DNA of 64,000 bases from Citrobacter sp. FP75 (GCF_018342065.1 NZ_JAFDOE010000003.1:248001-312000); one strand, 5' to 3'; counted from the first letter of the stretch, positions 49,408-61,873 are shown. The notes: a model not told the origin generated them from the letters alone. Made by a program: numbers and translations.

Positions 49408-49949
49408 CAAATATTGCTGGTTTATGTCATTTGCTATACGAAAACTTAACAAAATCAGCAGGTAAAAAAACAGCCAGGAAGTAGGGTGAAAAACAATCAA
49501 CAGCGTTGCTAATAGTTTCCATGTTAAAAAACTAGAGAAATTGTTGCTGTTTTTTATGGTGAATTAACAAAAGCGTGTCACAGATCAAGAAAATACTCCC
49601 ATTTAGGGGGAGGCATCTGCACGAATTCCTGTCAAAATAGAGGTGTATTATCTTTTTTACTTCACTACGGACACGATTCAACAACGTTAAAATTGACTGA
49701 TGACACGATCGAAATGAGTCTAAATAGCACTTTATGTTAACGAAATTGAATTGGTGTAAAATAATGTGAGGAAACTTTTGTTAAAGTTGACAAAAGGTTA
49801 TAGAAAGGAGTAAAAAACCCCATCAATTGGCTGTATAAATGGTTTTCTACAGTGATTGTAAGGTTTTTTTTATTCCTCCCCATGAATCGATGTGGCGTTC
49901 ATCTGCCGTAAAGAGCAGAGAATTTGGCGCTACTTTTGATGAGTAAGCA
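49408..49949 (+). promoter_or_regulatory. nuo operon promoter and leader
   Basis: A 542-base AT-rich stretch with no gene. It holds the promoter of the nuo operon, which in E. coli is controlled by ArcA, NarL, FNR, IHF and Fis over a long leader. One TTGACA (49787-49792) is followed 18 bases later by TAAAAA, and a TATAAA is at 49834-49839; neither is a clear promoter by eye. ATTTAGGGGGAGG near 49600 stands out as G-rich. Confidence 0.55.
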
Positions 49950-50393
49950 ATGAGTATGTCAACATCCACTGAAATCATCGCTCATCACTGGGCATTCGCT
50001 ATCTTTCTTATTGTCGCCATTGGCCTGTGCTGCCTGATGCTCGTCGGCGGCTGGTTTTTAGGTGGTCGCGCGCGCGCGAGATCTAAAAACGTGCCGTTTG
50101 AATCAGGTATCGACTCGGTCGGCACCGCCCGCTTGCGCCTGTCTGCCAAGTTTTATCTGGTAGCCATGTTCTTCGTTATCTTCGACGTTGAAGCGCTGTA
50201 TCTTTTCGCATGGTCGACGTCTATCCGTGAAAGCGGCTGGATTGGCTTTGTGGAAGCTGCAATTTTTATTTTTGTGTTACTGGCAGGTCTGGTTTATCTG
50301 GTGCGTATTGGCGCGCTGGACTGGACGCCCGCGCGTTCACGCCGCGAGCGTATGAACCCGGAAACGAACAGTATCGCTAATCGTCAACGCTAA
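49950..50393 (+). CDS. nuoA: NADH-quinone oxidoreductase subunit A
   Basis: Membrane subunit of complex I near the quinone site. The product is 147 residues with three membrane helices. The long loop between helices 1 and 2 carries the conserved [13 protein letters not shown], and helix 2 carries [15 protein letters not shown] with its acidic residues. First gene of the 13-gene operon; nuoB begins 15 bases after its stop. The ATG has only a weak ribosome site (GAGTAAGC). Confidence 0.97.
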   Translation: MSMSTSTEIIAHHWAFAIFLIVAIGLCCLMLVGGWFLGGRARARSKNVPFESGIDSVGTARLRLSAKFYLVAMFFVIFDVEALYLFAWSTSIRESGWIGFVEAAIFIFVLLAGLVYLVRIGALDWTPARSRRERMNPETNSIANRQR

Positions 50394-50408
50394 CCGCGAG
50401 GCATTAAG

Positions 50409-51071
50409 ATGGATTATACGCTCACCCGCATAGATCCTAACGGTGAGAACGACCGTTACCCCCTGCAAAAACAGGAGATCGTAACCGACCCCCTGGAGCA
50501 AGAAGTTAACAAAAACGTGTTCATGGGCAAACTGCATGACATGGTTAACTGGGGCCGTAAAAACTCAATTTGGCCATACAACTTTGGCCTTTCCTGCTGC
50601 TACGTTGAGATGGTGACTTCGTTCACCGCCGTGCATGACGTGGCCCGTTTTGGTGCAGAAGTATTGCGTGCATCTCCGCGTCAGGCAGACCTGATGGTTG
50701 TGGCCGGCACCTGCTTTACCAAAATGGCCCCGGTTATTCAGCGCCTCTACGATCAGATGCTGGAACCTAAGTGGGTTATTTCCATGGGCGCATGTGCCAA
50801 CTCCGGCGGTATGTACGATATTTACTCCGTCGTACAGGGCGTTGATAAGTTTATCCCGGTAGATGTGTACATCCCGGGATGTCCGCCGCGTCCGGAAGCT
50901 TACATGCAGGCGCTGATGCTGCTGCAAGACTCCATTGGCAAAGAACGCCGTCCGCTCTCCTGGGTGGTTGGCGATCAGGGCGTTTATCGCGCCAATATGC
51001 AGTCAGAGCGCGAGCGTAAACGCGGCGAACGTATTGCTGTAACGAATCTTCGCACACCGGACGAGATTTAA
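50409..51071 (+). CDS. nuoB: NADH-quinone oxidoreductase subunit B
   Basis: Peripheral-arm subunit carrying the terminal 4Fe-4S cluster N2, which reduces quinone. The product is 220 residues. The cluster ligands are the adjacent Cys63 and Cys64 (LSCCYVEM), then cysteines in GACANSGG and [10 protein letters not shown] hairpin-containing gap of 85 bases separates it from nuoC. Confidence 0.98.
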   Translation: MDYTLTRIDPNGENDRYPLQKQEIVTDPLEQEVNKNVFMGKLHDMVNWGRKNSIWPYNFGLSCCYVEMVTSFTAVHDVARFGAEVLRASPRQADLMVVAGTCFTKMAPVIQRLYDQMLEPKWVISMGACANSGGMYDIYSVVQGVDKFIPVDVYIPGCPPRPEAYMQALMLLQDSIGKERRPLSWVVGDQGVYRANMQSERERKRGERIAVTNLRTPDEI

Positions 51072-51080
51072 TTTGCGCCC

Positions 51081-51138
51081 GTCGGCAGCAGCACTTCCTT
51101 CGCTTATCACTATATAAATAGCGCGAAGCACTGCCGAC
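51081..51138 (+). repeat. long interrupted hairpin between nuoB and nuoC
   Basis: GTCGGCAG (51081-51088) pairs with CTGCCGAC (51131-51138), and inside it CTTCGC (51098-51103) with GCGAAG (51123-51128). It has no T-run and may protect or tune the mRNA within the operon. Confidence 0.6.
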
Positions 51139-51156
51139 CACCACGGACCATTTGCA

Positions 51157-52959
51157 ATGGTGAACAATATGACCGACTTAACCGCGCAAGACGCTGCATG
51201 GCAAACACGGGATCATCTCGATGACCCGGTCATTGGCGAACTGCGTAACCGTTTTGGGCCGGATGCCTTTACCGTTCAGGCGACTCGCACCGGGGTACCC
51301 GTTGTTTGGGTCAAGCGTGAACAATTACTGGAAGTTGGCGATTTCTTAAAGAGACTGCCGAAACCTTACGTCATGCTGTTTGACTTACACGGCATGGACG
51401 AACGTCTGCGTACGCACCGCGAAGGGTTACCCGCCGCGGATTTTTCCGTTTTCTATCACCTGATCTCCATTGAACGCAATCGCGATATCATGCTCAAGGT
51501 GGCATTGTCTGAAAACGATCTGCGCGTGCCAACGTTCACCAAACTTTTCCCTAACGCCAACTGGTATGAGCGTGAAACCTGGGAAATGTTTGGTATCGAT
51601 ATCGAAGGCCACCCGCACCTGACGCGTCTGCTGATGCCGCATACATGGGAAGGCCATCCGCTGCGTAAAGATTACCCGGCGCGTGCGACCGAATTCGATC
51701 CGTTTGAGCTGACCAAAGCCAAGCAGGATCTGGAAATGGAATCACTGACCTTCAAACCAGAAGACTGGGGCATGCAACGCGGTACCGAAAACGAGGACTT
51801 CATGTTCCTTAACCTCGGTCCGAACCACCCGTCTTCTCACGGTGCATTCCGTATTGTTCTCCAGCTTGACGGCGAAGAGATCGTCGACTGCGTGCCTGAC
51901 ATCGGCTACCACCATCGTGGCGCTGAAAAGATGGGTGAACGTCAGTCCTGGCACAGCTACATTCCGTACACCGACCGTATCGAGTACCTCGGCGGCTGTG
52001 TGAACGAAATGCCGTACGTGCTGGCGGTAGAAAAGCTGGCGGGCATTACCGTACCGGATCGCGTCAACGTGATTCGCGTCATGCTTTCCGAACTGTTCCG
52101 TATCAACAGCCACCTGCTGTATATCTCCACGTTCATTCAGGACGTCGGTGCGATGACCCCTGTGTTCTTCGCCTTTACCGATCGTCAGAAAATCTATGAC
52201 GTGGTGGAAGCAATCACCGGTTTCCGTATGCACCCGGCCTGGTTCCGTATCGGCGGTGTCGCGCACGACCTGCCGCGTGGCTGGGACAAGCTGCTGCGTG
52301 ATTTCCTCGACTGGATGCCGAAGCGTCTGGATTCCTACGAGAAAGCCGCGCTGCGCAACACCATCCTGAAAGGCCGTTCGCAGGGCGTTGCCGCTTACGG
52401 CAAGAAAGAAGCGCTGGACTGGGGTTGTACCGGCGCTGCGCTGCGTGCTACCGGCATTGATTTCGACGTGCGTAAGTCACGTCCGTATTCTGGCTATGAA
52501 AACTTCGACTTCGAAATCCCGGTTGGCGGTGGCGTTTCCGACTGCTATACCCGCGTGATGTTGAAAGTTGAGGAGCTGCGCCAGAGTCTGCGCATCCTTG
52601 AGCAGTGCCTCAACAACATGCCGGAAGGCCCGTTCAAAGCGGATCACCCGCTGACCACGCCGCCGCCGAAAGAGCGCACGCTGCAGCATATCGAAACCCT
52701 GATCACCCACTTCCTGCAAGTGTCGTGGGGCCCGGTTATGCCGGCGCAGGAATCCTTCCAGATGGTGGAAGCAACCAAGGGTATCAACAGTTACTACCTG
52801 ACCAGCGATGGCAGCACCATGAGTTACCGTACTCGTATCCGTACTCCGAGCTATGCGCATTTGCAGCAGATCCCGGTCGCGGTACGCGGTAGCCTGGTGT
52901 CCGACCTTATCGTCCATCTGGGTAGTATCGATTTTGTTATGTCAGATGTGGACCGCTAA
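51157..52959 (+). CDS. nuoC: NADH-quinone oxidoreductase fused subunits C and D
   Basis: Fusion of the 30-kDa (C) and 49-kDa (D) subunits, as usual in E. coli and relatives; it forms part of the quinone-binding site. The product is 600 residues from the ATG at 51157. The second in-frame start, ATG 51169 ([11 protein letters not shown]), gives 596 residues and is the start often annotated; neither has a strong ribosome site. The C part ends near residue 180 with [16 protein letters not shown]. The D part starts near [19 protein letters not shown], whose histidine is quinone-linked, and includes [21 protein letters not shown]. nuoE starts 2 bases after the stop. Confidence 0.97.
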   Translation: MVNNMTDLTAQDAAWQTRDHLDDPVIGELRNRFGPDAFTVQATRTGVPVVWVKREQLLEVGDFLKRLPKPYVMLFDLHGMDERLRTHREGLPAADFSVFYHLISIERNRDIMLKVALSENDLRVPTFTKLFPNANWYERETWEMFGIDIEGHPHLTRLLMPHTWEGHPLRKDYPARATEFDPFELTKAKQDLEMESLTFKPEDWGMQRGTENEDFMFLNLGPNHPSSHGAFRIVLQLDGEEIVDCVPDIGYHHRGAEKMGERQSWHSYIPYTDRIEYLGGCVNEMPYVLAVEKLAGITVPDRVNVIRVMLSELFRINSHLLYISTFIQDVGAMTPVFFAFTDRQKIYDVVEAITGFRMHPAWFRIGGVAHDLPRGWDKLLRDFLDWMPKRLDSYEKAALRNTILKGRSQGVAAYGKKEALDWGCTGAALRATGIDFDVRKSRPYSGYENFDFEIPVGGGVSDCYTRVMLKVEELRQSLRILEQCLNNMPEGPFKADHPLTTPPPKERTLQHIETLITHFLQVSWGPVMPAQESFQMVEATKGINSYYLTSDGSTMSYRTRIRTPSYAHLQQIPVAVRGSLVSDLIVHLGSIDFVMSDVDR

Positions 52960-52961
52960 TT

Positions 52962-53462
52962 ATGCACGAGAATCAACAACCACAAACCGAGGCTTTTGAG
53001 CTGAGTGCGGCTGAGCGTGAAGCGATTGAGCACGAGAAGCACCACTACGAAGACCCGCGTGCGGCGTCCATTGAAGCGCTGAAAATCGTTCAGAAGCAGC
53101 GTGGCTGGGTGCCGGATGGGGCGATTTATGCGATAGCTGACGTGCTGGGTATCCCGGCAAGCGACGTTGAAGGTGTTGCCACGTTTTACAGCCAGATCTT
53201 CCGCCAGCCGGTAGGCCGCCACGTAATCCGTTACTGCGACAGCGTGGTGTGCCATATCAACGGCTATCAGGGGATCCAGGCGGCGCTGGAGAAAAAACTC
53301 AACATCAAGCCGGGGCAGACGACCTTTGACGGTCGTTTTACGCTGCTGCCAACCTGTTGCCTGGGGAACTGCGATAAAGGGCCGAACATGATGATCGATG
53401 AGGACACTCACGCTCACCTGACCCCGGAAGGCATTCCCGAACTGCTGGAGCGGTATAAATGA
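52962..53462 (+). CDS. nuoE: NADH-quinone oxidoreductase subunit E
   Basis: Part of the NADH dehydrogenase module with a 2Fe-2S cluster (N1a). The product is 166 residues. Ligands are Cys92 and Cys97 (YCDSVVCH) and the pair in [10 protein letters not shown] (near residues 133 and 137). The stop overlaps the nuoF start (ATGA), so the two are coupled. Confidence 0.98.
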   Translation: MHENQQPQTEAFELSAAEREAIEHEKHHYEDPRAASIEALKIVQKQRGWVPDGAIYAIADVLGIPASDVEGVATFYSQIFRQPVGRHVIRYCDSVVCHINGYQGIQAALEKKLNIKPGQTTFDGRFTLLPTCCLGNCDKGPNMMIDEDTHAHLTPEGIPELLERYK

Positions 53463-54796
53463 AAGACATTATCCGTACTCCCGAAACGCATCCGCTGACC
53501 TGGCGTCTGCGTGATGACCAACAGCCGGTCTGGCTGGACGAATACCGTAGCAAAAACGGTTACGCAGGTGCGCGTAAGGCTCTGACCGGCCTGTCACCGG
53601 ATGAAATCGTTAATCAGGTAAAAGACGCTGGCCTGAAAGGGCGCGGCGGCGCGGGCTTTTCCACCGGTCTGAAGTGGAGCCTGATGCCGAAAGACGAATC
53701 CATGAACATCCGTTACCTGCTGTGTAACGCCGATGAAATGGAGCCGGGCACCTATAAAGACCGTCTGTTGATGGAACAGCTGCCGCACCTGCTGGTGGAA
53801 GGCATGCTGATCTCCGCGTTTGCGCTGAAAGCGTACCGCGGCTATATCTTCCTGCGCGGTGAATATATTGAAGCGGCGGTGAATCTGCGTCGCGCGATTG
53901 CTGAAGCGACCGAAGCCGGTCTGCTTGGCAAAAACATTATGGGCACCGGTTTCGATTTCGAGCTGTTTGTGCACACCGGGGCAGGGCGTTACATCTGTGG
54001 TGAAGAAACCGCATTGATTAACTCCCTCGAAGGTCGTCGCGCTAACCCGCGCTCCAAGCCGCCGTTCCCGGCAAGCTCTGGCGCATGGGGTAAACCGACC
54101 TGCGTTAACAACGTCGAAACTCTGTGTAACGTTCCGGCTATTCTCGATCAGGGTGTGGAGTGGTACCAGAACATCTCGAAGAGCAAAGATGCTGGCACCA
54201 AGCTGATGGGCTTCTCCGGTCGCGTGAAAAACCCTGGCCTGTGGGAACTGCCGTTCGGCACTACCGCGCGTGAAATCCTCGAAGATTATGCGGGCGGCAT
54301 GCGCGATGGCCTGAAGTTTAAAGCCTGGCAGCCGGGCGGTGCGGGGACTGACTTCCTCACCGAAGCGCACCTCGACCTGCCGATGGAGTTCGAAAGCATC
54401 GGTAAAGCGGGCAGCCGTCTGGGTACCGCGCTGGCGATGGCCGTCGATCACGAGATTGGTATGGTTGGGCTGGTGCGTAACCTCGAAGAGTTCTTTGCCC
54501 GCGAGTCCTGTGGCTGGTGTACGCCGTGCCGTGATGGTCTGCCGTGGAGCGTGAAAATTCTGCGCGCGCTGGAGCGTGGCGAAGGTCAGCCAGGGGATAT
54601 CGAGACACTTGAGCAACTGTGTCGTTTCCTCGGTCCGGGCAAAACCTTCTGCGCACACGCGCCGGGTGCGGTCGAACCGCTGCAGAGCGCGATTAAATAT
54701 TTCCGCGAAGAATTCGAAGCTGGCATCAAGCAGACCTTCAGCAATACTCATGCGATTGGTGGTATTCAGCCGAACCTGCTGAAAGAGCGCTGGTGA
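53459..54796 (+). CDS. nuoF: NADH-quinone oxidoreductase subunit F
   Basis: NADH-oxidising subunit with FMN and cluster N3. The product is 445 residues. The NADH/FMN region holds [16 protein letters not shown] near residue 60 and [14 protein letters not shown] near residue 93. The 4Fe-4S ligands are in [12 protein letters not shown] (about residues 351-357), with a further cysteine in [11 protein letters not shown] gap of 80 bases with two palindromes precedes nuoG. Confidence 0.98.
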   Translation: MKDIIRTPETHPLTWRLRDDQQPVWLDEYRSKNGYAGARKALTGLSPDEIVNQVKDAGLKGRGGAGFSTGLKWSLMPKDESMNIRYLLCNADEMEPGTYKDRLLMEQLPHLLVEGMLISAFALKAYRGYIFLRGEYIEAAVNLRRAIAEATEAGLLGKNIMGTGFDFELFVHTGAGRYICGEETALINSLEGRRANPRSKPPFPASSGAWGKPTCVNNVETLCNVPAILDQGVEWYQNISKSKDAGTKLMGFSGRVKNPGLWELPFGTTAREILEDYAGGMRDGLKFKAWQPGGAGTDFLTEAHLDLPMEFESIGKAGSRLGTALAMAVDHEIGMVGLVRNLEEFFARESCGWCTPCRDGLPWSVKILRALERGEGQPGDIETLEQLCRFLGPGKTFCAHAPGAVEPLQSAIKYFREEFEAGIKQTFSNTHAIGGIQPNLLKERW

Positions 54797-54838
54797 TAGC
54801 AGGGTTAACCCTGTATCGCGATAAGAAATTCGATTAAC

Positions 54839-54856
54839 GCTCGGTCACGACCGAGC
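54839..54856 (+). repeat. hairpin between nuoF and nuoG
   Basis: GCTCGGT-CACG-ACCGAGC forms a 7-bp stem just before the nuoG ribosome site. The self-complementary CAGGGTTAACCCTG is at 54800-54813. They may set the nuoF to nuoG expression ratio. Confidence 0.6.
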
Positions 54857-54876
54857 CAACTGGAAGCATGCTGACT

Positions 54877-57603
54877 ATGGCTACGATTCATGTAGACGGC
54901 AAAGAATATGAGGTCAACGGAGCGGACAACCTGCTAGAAGCTTGTCTGTCCCTCGGCCTTGATATTCCGTACTTTTGCTGGCACCCGGCGCTGGGAAGCG
55001 TCGGTGCTTGCCGCCAGTGTGCGGTGAAGCAATATCAAAACGCGGAAGACACGCGTGGTCGCCTGGTGATGTCTTGTATGACACCGGCCACCGAAGGCAC
55101 CTTTATTTCGATTGATGACGAAGAAGCGAAGCAGTTCCGCGAGAGCGTAGTGGAGTGGTTGATGACTAACCACCCACATGACTGCCCGGTCTGCGAAGAG
55201 GGCGGTAACTGCCACCTTCAGGATATGACCGTGATGACCGGCCATAGCTTCCGTCGCTACCGCTTTACCAAGCGCACCCACCGTAACCAGGACCTGGGGC
55301 CGTTCATCTCTCACGAAATGAACCGCTGCATCGCCTGCTATCGCTGCGTTCGTTACTACAAAGATTACGCTGACGGTACGGATCTGGGCGTGTATGGCGC
55401 ACACGACAACGTCTACTTCGGTCGCCCGGAAGACGGCGTACTGGAAAGCGAATTCTCCGGTAACCTGGTAGAAATTTGCCCGACCGGCGTGTTCACTGAT
55501 AAAACGCACTCCGAGCGTTATAACCGTAAATGGGACATGCAGTTTGCGCCGAGCATCTGCCAGCAGTGTTCCATTGGCTGTAACACCAGCCCAGGTGAGC
55601 GTTATGGCGAACTGCGTCGTATCGAAAACCGCTATAACGGTACCGTTAACCATTATTTCCTCTGCGACCGTGGTCGTTTTGGCTATGGTTACGTGAACCT
55701 GAAAGACCGTCCGCGTCAGCCGGTACAGCGTCGTGGCGATGACCTGATCACCCTCAACGCCGAGCAGGCGATGCAGGGCGCGGCTGACATTCTGCGTCAG
55801 TCGAAGAAAGTGATCGGCATCGGCTCCCCGCGCGCCAGCGTTGAAAGCAACTTCGCGCTGCGTGAACTGGTCGGTGCGGATAACTTCTATACCGGCATCG
55901 CTCAGGGCGAGCTGGAACGTCTGCAACTGGCGCTAAGCGTGCTGCGTGACGGCGGTATTCATACCCCGGCACTGCGCGAGATCGAATCTTATGATGCGGT
56001 ACTGGTGCTGGGCGAAGATGTCACCCAGACCGGCGCGCGCATTGCGCTGGCGGTACGTCAGGCGGTGAAAGGTAAAGCACGTGAAATGGCGGCGGCACAA
56101 AAAGTGGCCGACTGGCAGATTGCGGCCATCCTCAACATCGGCCAGCGCGCCAAACATCCGCTGTTCGTGACTAACGTTGACAGCACCCGTCTGGATGATA
56201 TCGCGGCATGGACCTACCGTGCGCCGGTTGAAGATCAGGCGCGTTTAGGTTTTGCTATCGCCCATGCGCTGGATAACACCGCCCCGGCGGTTGATGGTAT
56301 CGACCGTGACCTGCAGAACAAAATCGATGTTATCGTTCAGGCCCTGGCCGGAGCGAAGAAACCGCTGATTATTTCCGGTACGAATGCCGGTAGCGCTGAA
56401 GTGATTCAGGCCGCTGCCAACGTGGCGAAAGCGCTGAAAGGTCGCGGAGCTGACGTCGGCATCACCATGATTGCTCGCTCTGTTAACAGCATGGGCCTCG
56501 GTATGATTGGCGGCGGTTCTCTCGACGATGCGCTGACTGAGCTGGAAACAGGTCGCGCTGACGCCGTTGTAGTGCTGGAAAACGATCTGCATCGCCATGC
56601 TTCAGCAACGCGTGTTAACGCCGCGCTGGCGAAAGCACCGCTGGTACTGGTTGTTGACCATCAGCGCACCGCAATTATGGAAAACGCCCATTTGGTGCTT
56701 TCCGCTGCAAGCTTCGCTGAAAGCGATGGTACGGTCGTTAACAACGAAGGCCGCGCACAGCGTTTCTTCCAGGTGTATGACCCAAGCTACTACGACAGCA
56801 GCATTGTGATGCTGGAAAGCTGGCGCTGGCTGCACTCACTGCACAGCACCGTGCAGAGCCGTGAGGTGGACTGGACGCAGCTTGATCACGTCATCGACGC
56901 AGCCGTGGCCGCGCTGCCGCAACTGGCTGGCATTAAAGATGCCGCGCCGGACGCGAGCTTCCGTATTCGCGGGCAGAAACTGGCACGTGAGCCGCATCGT
57001 TACAGTGGTCGTACCGCTATGCGTGCGAACATCAGCGTGCATGAACCGCGTCAACCGCAGGACAAAGACACCATGTTTGCCTTCTCTATGGAAGGGAACA
57101 ACCAGCCGTCTGCGCCGCGTTCACAAATTCCGTTTGCCTGGGCACCAGGCTGGAACTCTCCACAAGCGTGGAACAAATTCCAGGATGAAGTGGGCGGAAA
57201 ACTGCGTCATGGCGATCCGGGCGTGCGTCTGATCGAAGCATCTGTTAGTGGTCTGGACTACTTCACTACCGTTCCGGCGAGCTTCCAGGCGCAGGATGGT
57301 CAGTGGCGCATCGCGCCGTACTATCATCTGTTTGGTAGCGACGAAATGTCCCAGCGCGCGCCGGTCATCCAGACTCGCATGCCGCAGCCGTATATCAAAC
57401 TCAACCCGGCTGATGCCGCGAAGTTGGGCGTTAATACCGGTACGCACGTTTCCTTTAGTTATGATGGCAGCACGGTCACATTACCGGTTGAAATCTCTGA
57501 AGGGTTGACGGCGGGGCAGGTTGGTTTGCCGATGGGTATGCCGGGTATCGCGCCAGTTCTGGCAGGTGCGCGTCTTGAGGATCTGCAGGAGGCACAACAA
57601 TGA
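54877..57603 (+). CDS. nuoG: NADH-quinone oxidoreductase subunit G
   Basis: Largest peripheral-arm subunit, with an N-terminal 2Fe-2S ferredoxin domain and several 4Fe-4S clusters, then a molybdopterin-oxidoreductase-like domain without cofactor. The product is 908 residues from ATG 54877 ([15 protein letters not shown]). An ATG three codons earlier (54868) lies too close to the GGAAG site at 54862. 2Fe-2S ligands are in [17 protein letters not shown], and the N4/N5 ligands in [12 protein letters not shown] and CIACYRCVR. The extra N7 cluster ligands CQQCSIGC plus a later FLCDRGRF are present, as in E. coli. It overlaps nuoH (ATGA). Confidence 0.98.
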   Translation: MATIHVDGKEYEVNGADNLLEACLSLGLDIPYFCWHPALGSVGACRQCAVKQYQNAEDTRGRLVMSCMTPATEGTFISIDDEEAKQFRESVVEWLMTNHPHDCPVCEEGGNCHLQDMTVMTGHSFRRYRFTKRTHRNQDLGPFISHEMNRCIACYRCVRYYKDYADGTDLGVYGAHDNVYFGRPEDGVLESEFSGNLVEICPTGVFTDKTHSERYNRKWDMQFAPSICQQCSIGCNTSPGERYGELRRIENRYNGTVNHYFLCDRGRFGYGYVNLKDRPRQPVQRRGDDLITLNAEQAMQGAADILRQSKKVIGIGSPRASVESNFALRELVGADNFYTGIAQGELERLQLALSVLRDGGIHTPALREIESYDAVLVLGEDVTQTGARIALAVRQAVKGKAREMAAAQKVADWQIAAILNIGQRAKHPLFVTNVDSTRLDDIAAWTYRAPVEDQARLGFAIAHALDNTAPAVDGIDRDLQNKIDVIVQALAGAKKPLIISGTNAGSAEVIQAAANVAKALKGRGADVGITMIARSVNSMGLGMIGGGSLDDALTELETGRADAVVVLENDLHRHASATRVNAALAKAPLVLVVDHQRTAIMENAHLVLSAASFAESDGTVVNNEGRAQRFFQVYDPSYYDSSIVMLESWRWLHSLHSTVQSREVDWTQLDHVIDAAVAALPQLAGIKDAAPDASFRIRGQKLAREPHRYSGRTAMRANISVHEPRQPQDKDTMFAFSMEGNNQPSAPRSQIPFAWAPGWNSPQAWNKFQDEVGGKLRHGDPGVRLIEASVSGLDYFTTVPASFQAQDGQWRIAPYYHLFGSDEMSQRAPVIQTRMPQPYIKLNPADAAKLGVNTGTHVSFSYDGSTVTLPVEISEGLTAGQVGLPMGMPGIAPVLAGARLEDLQEAQQ

Positions 57604-58577
57604 GTTGGATTACACCCGATCTGATTGAGATCCTGCTGAGCATTCTCAAAGCGGTGGTGATCCTGCTGGTGGTGGTCACCTGCGGGGCATTCATGAGCTT
57701 TGGTGAACGTCGTCTGCTGGGTCTGTTCCAGAACCGCTACGGACCGAACCGTGTGGGCTGGGGCGGTTCGCTCCAGCTGGTTGCGGACATGATCAAGATG
57801 TTCTTTAAAGAAGACTGGATCCCAAAATTCTCGGATCGCGTCATCTTTACCCTGGCACCGATGATCGCCTTCACCTCGCTGCTGCTGGCCTTCGCCATTG
57901 TGCCGGTCAGTCCGAACTGGGTGGTGGCCGACCTTAACATCGGGATCCTGTTCTTCCTGATGATGGCCGGTCTGGCAGTGTACGCGGTGCTGTTTGCCGG
58001 TTGGTCGAGCAACAACAAATACTCGCTGCTCGGCGCGATGCGTGCGTCTGCGCAGACCCTGAGCTACGAAGTGTTCCTCGGGCTTTCCCTGATGGGGGTG
58101 GTGGCGCAGGCCGGTTCATTTAACATGACCGACATCGTCAACAACCAGGCTGATATCTGGAACGTTATTCCGCAGTTCTTTGGTTTTGTCACCTTTGCCA
58201 TCGCGGGCGTAGCGGTCTGTCACCGTCACCCGTTTGACCAGCCGGAAGCCGAGCAGGAACTGGCCGATGGTTACCACATTGAATATTCCGGTATGAAATT
58301 CGGTCTGTTCTTCGTGGGCGAGTACATTGGTATCGTCACCATTTCTGCGCTGATGGTTACCCTGTTCTTCGGTGGCTGGCATGGCCCGTTCTTACCGCCA
58401 TTCGTCTGGTTCGCGCTGAAAACCGCGTTCTTTATGATGATGTTCATTTTGATTCGTGCGTCGTTACCGCGTCCTCGTTATGACCAGGTAATGTCCTTCG
58501 GCTGGAAAGTTTGTCTGCCGCTGACGCTCGTCAATTTGCTGGTAACGGCGGCTGTCATTCTGTGGCAGGCGCAATAA
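57600..58577 (+). CDS. nuoH: NADH-quinone oxidoreductase subunit H
   Basis: Membrane subunit that joins the arms and forms much of the quinone chamber. The product is 325 residues with eight or so membrane helices. The conserved first loop [18 protein letters not shown] and the later loop [19 protein letters not shown], with its acidic residues, are intact. The start lies inside the nuoG stop; nuoI follows after 14 bases. Confidence 0.98.
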   Translation: MSWITPDLIEILLSILKAVVILLVVVTCGAFMSFGERRLLGLFQNRYGPNRVGWGGSLQLVADMIKMFFKEDWIPKFSDRVIFTLAPMIAFTSLLLAFAIVPVSPNWVVADLNIGILFFLMMAGLAVYAVLFAGWSSNNKYSLLGAMRASAQTLSYEVFLGLSLMGVVAQAGSFNMTDIVNNQADIWNVIPQFFGFVTFAIAGVAVCHRHPFDQPEAEQELADGYHIEYSGMKFGLFFVGEYIGIVTISALMVTLFFGGWHGPFLPPFVWFALKTAFFMMMFILIRASLPRPRYDQVMSFGWKVCLPLTLVNLLVTAAVILWQAQ

Positions 58578-58591
58578 GGGACACAAAGACC

Positions 58592-59134
58592 ATGACCTTA
58601 AAAGAATTACTTGTAGGCGCAGGCACCCAGCTTCGTAGTATCTGGATGATCGGCCTGCATGCGTTCGCAAAACGCGAAACGCAGATGTATCCGGAAGAGC
58701 CGGTCTATCTACCGCCCCGTTTTCGTGGTCGTATCGTTCTGACGCGCGACCCGGACGGCGAAGAGCGCTGCGTTGCCTGTAACCTGTGTGCGGTAGCGTG
58801 TCCGGTAGGCTGTATCTCTCTGCAAAAAGCAGAGACCAAAGATGGACGCTGGTATCCGGAGTTTTTCCGCATCAACTTCTCACGCTGCATTTTCTGCGGT
58901 CTGTGCGAAGAAGCCTGTCCGACAACGGCCATTCAGCTTACGCCAGATTTCGAACTGGGTGAGTACAAGCGCCAGGATCTGGTTTACGAGAAAGAGGATC
59001 TGCTGATCTCCGGTCCGGGTAAATATCCGGAATATAACTTCTACCGGATGGCAGGTATGGCAATCGACGGCAAAGATAAGGGCGAAGCAGAGAACGAAGC
59101 TAAGCCTATCGACGTCAAGAGCCTGTTACCGTAA
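58592..59134 (+). CDS. nuoI: NADH-quinone oxidoreductase subunit I
   Basis: Ferredoxin-like subunit with the two 4Fe-4S clusters N6a and N6b. The product is 180 residues. Two complete cluster motifs are seen, [12 protein letters not shown] near residue 60 and [12 protein letters not shown] near residue 99. The ATG at 58592 gives [16 protein letters not shown]; the open frame back to 58511 runs inside nuoH and is rejected. nuoJ starts 11 bases downstream after TAAGGAGAGG. Confidence 0.98.
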   Translation: MTLKELLVGAGTQLRSIWMIGLHAFAKRETQMYPEEPVYLPPRFRGRIVLTRDPDGEERCVACNLCAVACPVGCISLQKAETKDGRWYPEFFRINFSRCIFCGLCEEACPTTAIQLTPDFELGEYKRQDLVYEKEDLLISGPGKYPEYNFYRMAGMAIDGKDKGEAENEAKPIDVKSLLP

Positions 59135-59145
59135 GGAGAGGGGCA

Positions 59146-59700
59146 ATGGAGTTCGCTTTTTATATCTGTGGCCTGATAGCCATTCTCGCAACCTTGCGGG
59201 TCATCACCCACACCAATCCGGTACACGCACTGTTGTATCTGATTATTTCGCTGCTGGCGATTTCTGGGGTGTTCTTCTCGCTGGGTGCTTACTTCGCGGG
59301 TGCACTGGAAATTATCGTCTATGCGGGCGCCATCATGGTGCTGTTCGTGTTCGTGGTCATGATGCTCAACCTGGGCGGTGCTGAAATCGAACAGGAACGC
59401 CAGTGGCTGAAACCACAGGTGTGGATTGGTCCGGCGATTCTGTCGGCCATCATGCTGGTGGTCATTGTCTACGCTATTCTCGGCGTTAACGATCAGGGCA
59501 TCGACGGGACGCCAATTAGCGCGAAAGCGGTCGGTATCTCGCTGTTCGGACCGTATGTACTGGCGGTCGAACTGGCTTCGATGCTGCTGCTGGCAGGTCT
59601 GGTTGTGGCCTTCCACGTTGGTCGCGAAGAGCGTTCTGGTGAAGTGCTGAGCAACCGCACTGATGACCGCGCGAAAAGAAAAACGGAGGAGCACGCATGA
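59146..59700 (+). CDS. nuoJ: NADH-quinone oxidoreductase subunit J
   Basis: Membrane subunit with five helices, 184 residues. Helix 3 carries the conserved [21 protein letters not shown], the region of the pi-bulge important for coupling. The C-terminal cytoplasmic tail is charged. The stop overlaps the nuoK start (ATGA). The ribosome site AGGAGAGG is very strong. Confidence 0.97.
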
Positions 59701-59999
59701 TCCCCTTACAACATGGACTGATCCTCGCTGCGATTTTATTCGTCCTGGGCTTAACCGGTCTGGTTATCCGCCGCAATCTGCTGTTTATGCTGATCGGGCT
59801 GGAAATCATGATTAACGCCTCTGCGCTGGCCTTTGTGGTCGCCGGAAGCTACTGGGGCCAGACCGATGGTCAGGTGATGTACATTCTCGCCATCAGCCTT
59901 GCGGCTGCGGAAGCGAGCATTGGACTTGCGCTGTTGCTGCAGCTTCATCGCCGTCGCCAGAACCTGAACATCGATTCAGTAAGTGAGATGCGTGGATGA
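59697..59999 (+). CDS. nuoK: NADH-quinone oxidoreductase subunit K
   Basis: Small MrpC-like membrane subunit with three helices, 100 residues. The two essential intramembrane glutamates are visible in [15 protein letters not shown] and [15 protein letters not shown]. It overlaps both neighbours by four bases (ATGA), so nuoJ, nuoK and nuoL are translationally coupled. Confidence 0.98.
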
Positions 60000-61837
60000 A
60001 CATGCTTGCCTTAACCATTATTCTGCCATTTATTGGCTTTGTATTACTGGCGTTCTCTCGCGGTCGTTGGTCAGAAAATCTGTCTGCCACCGTGGGCGTC
60101 GGGTCGATTGGCCTGGCCGCGCTGGTCACTGCGTTTGTTGGCGTTGATTTCTTCGCCAATGGTCAGCAGGCCTACAGTCAGCCGCTGTGGACGTGGATGT
60201 CCGTTGGCGACTTTAATATCGGCTTTAACCTGGTGCTGGACGGCCTGTCGCTGACCATGCTCTCCGTGGTTACCGGCGTTGGTTTCCTGATCCACATGTT
60301 CGCCTCCTGGTATATGCGCGGGGAAGAGGGTTACTCTCGTTTCTTCGCTTACACCAACCTGTTTATCGCCAGCATGGTCGTTCTGGTACTCGCGGATAAC
60401 CTGTTGCTGATGTACCTCGGCTGGGAAGGCGTGGGCCTGTGCTCTTACTTACTGATCGGTTTTTACTACACCGATCCGAAGAATGGCGCGGCGGCAATGA
60501 AAGCCTTCGTTGTGACCCGTGTGGGCGACGTGTTCCTCGCTTTTGCGCTGTTCATCCTCTACAACGAGCTGGGCACGCTGAACTTCCGTGAGATGGTTGA
60601 ACTGGCACCGGCGCATTTTGCAGACGGCAACAACATGCTGATGTGGGCGACCCTGATGCTGCTGGGCGGTGCGGTTGGTAAATCGGCACAGCTGCCGTTG
60701 CAGACGTGGCTTGCTGACGCGATGGCCGGCCCGACGCCTGTCTCTGCGCTGATCCACGCCGCAACGATGGTTACCGCCGGTGTCTACCTGATTGCGCGTA
60801 CCCACGGCCTGTTCCTGCTGACGCCGGAAATCCTGCACCTGGTGGGGATTATCGGGGCTATCACGCTGGTGCTGGCAGGTTTTGCTGCACTGGTACAGAC
60901 CGACATCAAACGCGTTCTCGCGTATTCCACCATGAGCCAGATTGGCTACATGTTCCTGGCGCTTGGCGTTCAGGCATGGGATGCGGCGATTTTCCACCTG
61001 ATGACGCACGCCTTCTTTAAAGCGCTGCTGTTCCTGGCATCCGGCTCGGTTATCCTTGCCTGCCACCACGAACAGAACATCTTCAAGATGGGCGGCCTGC
61101 GTAAGTCAATCCCACTGGTTTATCTCAGCTTCCTGATCGGTGGCGCGGCGCTGTCGGCTCTGCCGCTGATTACTGCAGGTTTCTTCAGTAAGGATGAGAT
61201 TCTGGCCGGTGCGATGGCGAACGGTCATATCAATCTGATGGTTGCAGGTCTGGTCGGGGCGTTTATGACCTCTCTGTACACCTTCCGTATGATTTTCATC
61301 GTGTTCCACGGCAAAGAACAAATTCACGCGCACGCAGGGAAGGGGATTACCCACCATCTGCCGCTGATTGTGCTGATGATCCTGTCCACCTTCGTTGGCG
61401 CGCTGATCGTGCCTCCGCTGCATGGCGTGCTCCCGGCAACGACCGAGCTGTCGCATGGTAGCGTGATGACGCTGGAAATTACCTCTGGCATCGTTGCGAT
61501 CGCGGGCATCCTGATTGCAGCCTGGCTGTGGCTGGGTAAACGCACGCTTGTGACCTCGATTGCCAACAGTGCGCCAGGCCGTATGCTGGGCACCTGGTGG
61601 TACAACGCCTGGGGCTTTGACTGGTTGTACGACAAAGTGTTCGTCAAGCCGTTCCTTGGCGTTGCCTGGTTGCTGAAACGCGATCCGCTTAACTCAATGA
61701 TGAATATCCCGGCTGTCCTCTCCCGCTTTGCAGGCAAAGGTCTGCTGCTCAGCGAGAACGGTTATCTGCGCTGGTATGTCGCGTCAATGAGCATCGGTGC
61801 GGTTGTCGTGCTGGCATTGCTGATGGTACTGCATTGA
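59996..61837 (+). CDS. nuoL: NADH-quinone oxidoreductase subunit L
   Basis: Distal antiporter-like subunit with the long lateral helix, 613 residues. The Mrp-type core shows the glutamate in [19 protein letters not shown] and the lysine region [28 protein letters not shown]. The [16 protein letters not shown]-type segment follows (here [18 protein letters not shown]). The C-terminal amphipathic stretch begins near residue 510. It is followed by a 76-base gap with a hairpin before nuoM. Confidence 0.98.
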
Positions 61838-61873
61838 TCGTAAAGTGAATTTTATTCAAATTCGTTGAAAATC

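Noticed and set aside
53594-54751. Long open frame opposite nuoF
   Set aside because: Antisense shadow; nuoF is complete with all cofactor motifs.
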